NCBI GenBank assembly: GCA_001797415.1
Contig: MGPL01000128.1
Coordinates: 2,519 to 8,770, forward strand
DNA length: 6,252 bases
Source of the DNA: Deltaproteobacteria bacterium GWA2_55_10
GTDB lineage: Bacteria; Desulfobacterota; GWC2-55-46
Direction of reading: 5' to 3'
Made by a program: the position numbers and the translations under genes. Shown piece after piece: positions 5,858 through 6,252 of the stretch; positions within the stretch are counted from its first letter, which is position 1; each line of letters starts with the position of its first letter. The notes beneath the pieces are model-generated. The model had not been told where the DNA came from and searched no databases. It was given only the letters and a program-made list of their open reading frames with translations.

Positions 5858-6252
5858 TTACGAGCCCTTTTTCTTCGGGGCAGGCTTATCCGCTTTCGCG
5901 CCCACCTTCTGCCTTATCTTATCGGCTACCTCGGTCTGCGGCGCCTCTGCCCAGAGGCCCTCAAGGTCGTAGAACGACCTCACACGCTCGAGGAAGATAT
6001 GGACTACGACATCGTTGTAGTCCATGAGGGCCCATTTGCCCTCTGTAGCGCCTTCCACGCCGAGCGGCCTCTCATTGTGCTTCCTGAGCCCATCCTCTAT
6101 GGAAGACGCTATGGCCTGGACCTGCCTTTCCGACTCGGCGCTGCAGATGAGCAGATAGTCCGATACGGCCGAGAGCTTCTTGATATTGAGTATTACTACC
6201 TTCTCCGCTTTCTTGTCGAGGGCCAGCTTGGCGATCTCGAGCGCCTTCTTCT
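5858..6252 (-). CDS. rsfS: Ribosome silencing factor RsfS, N-terminus beyond the window edge
   Basis: RsfS binds ribosomal protein uL14 and blocks joining of the 30S and 50S subunits, lowering translation when nutrients are scarce. The frame is open to the right edge and gives 130 residues, beginning KKALEIAKLALDKKAEKVV. Family signatures follow: VILNIKKLSAVSDYLLICSA, the SERQVQAIA helix, PLGVEG, GKWALMDYNDVVVHIF and RSFYDLEGLWAEAP. Probably only about ten residues are missing. The GTG at 6058 is internal (the VEG motif), not a start. The C-terminus has an added lysine- and proline-rich tail (KADKPAPKKKGS) that could contact rRNA. It is the first visible gene of the minus-strand unit; nadD often lies upstream of rsfS in bacteria, but that position is outside the window. 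Confidence 0.95.
   Translation of the reverse strand, partial: KKALEIAKLALDKKAEKVVILNIKKLSAVSDYLLICSAESERQVQAIASSIEDGLRKHNERPLGVEGATEGKWALMDYNDVVVHIFLERVRSFYDLEGLWAEAPQTEVADKIRQKVGAKADKPAPKKKGS

Noticed and set aside
5858..6058. A complete 66-residue gene starting at the GTG at 6058
   Set aside because: The frame continues upstream with conserved RsfS residues to the window edge; the GTG encodes the Val of the conserved VEG motif.

Overview
The window is ordinary GC-rich bacterial chromosome with six protein genes, two of them cut by the window edges, and one 450-bp non-coding stretch made of repeat debris. The gene order on the right (rsfS, rlmH, a membrane TPR protein, gpmI) and the LapA/LapB-type protein suggest a Gram-negative, LPS-making bacterium. 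A deltaproteobacterial, Nitrospirota or related lineage is my best guess. That guess rests on gene order and protein style, not on any database match.

Layout: 1-1371 (+) is the RNA ligase RtcB, missing about 24 N-terminal residues at the left edge. 1372-1823 has no gene. It holds several copies of widespread intergenic repeat motifs, a G/C-run hairpin, and one copy of a 25-bp direct repeat. 1824-1997 (-) is a 57-residue LysW-like zinc ribbon, whose stop codon lies inside the second copy of that repeat. 1998-2153 is a compact divergent control region: a near-consensus sigma70 promoter points left, a weaker one points right, and a perfect 18-bp palindrome sits between their -35 boxes. 2154-2378 (+) is a 74-residue DUF3553/Tudor-like protein. 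It meets the end of the next gene tail to tail with a 7-bp gap.

From 6252 back to 2386 all genes are on the minus strand and look like one transcription unit: rsfS (ribosome silencing factor, N-terminus beyond the edge), rlmH (23S rRNA pseudouridine methyltransferase, 7 nt after rsfS), a LapA-LapB-like fusion (14 nt after rlmH), and gpmI (cofactor-independent phosphoglycerate mutase, GTG start, after a 118-nt structured gap). The unit joins ribosome control and maturation, envelope (LPS) homeostasis and central glycolysis. Its promoter lies outside the window.

I found no phage, transposase, CRISPR, defence or biosynthetic cluster. The items most worth a second look are the LapA/LapB single-chain fusion, the LysW-like protein lacking the carrier C-terminus, the palindrome between the divergent promoters, and the repeat that overlaps a stop codon.
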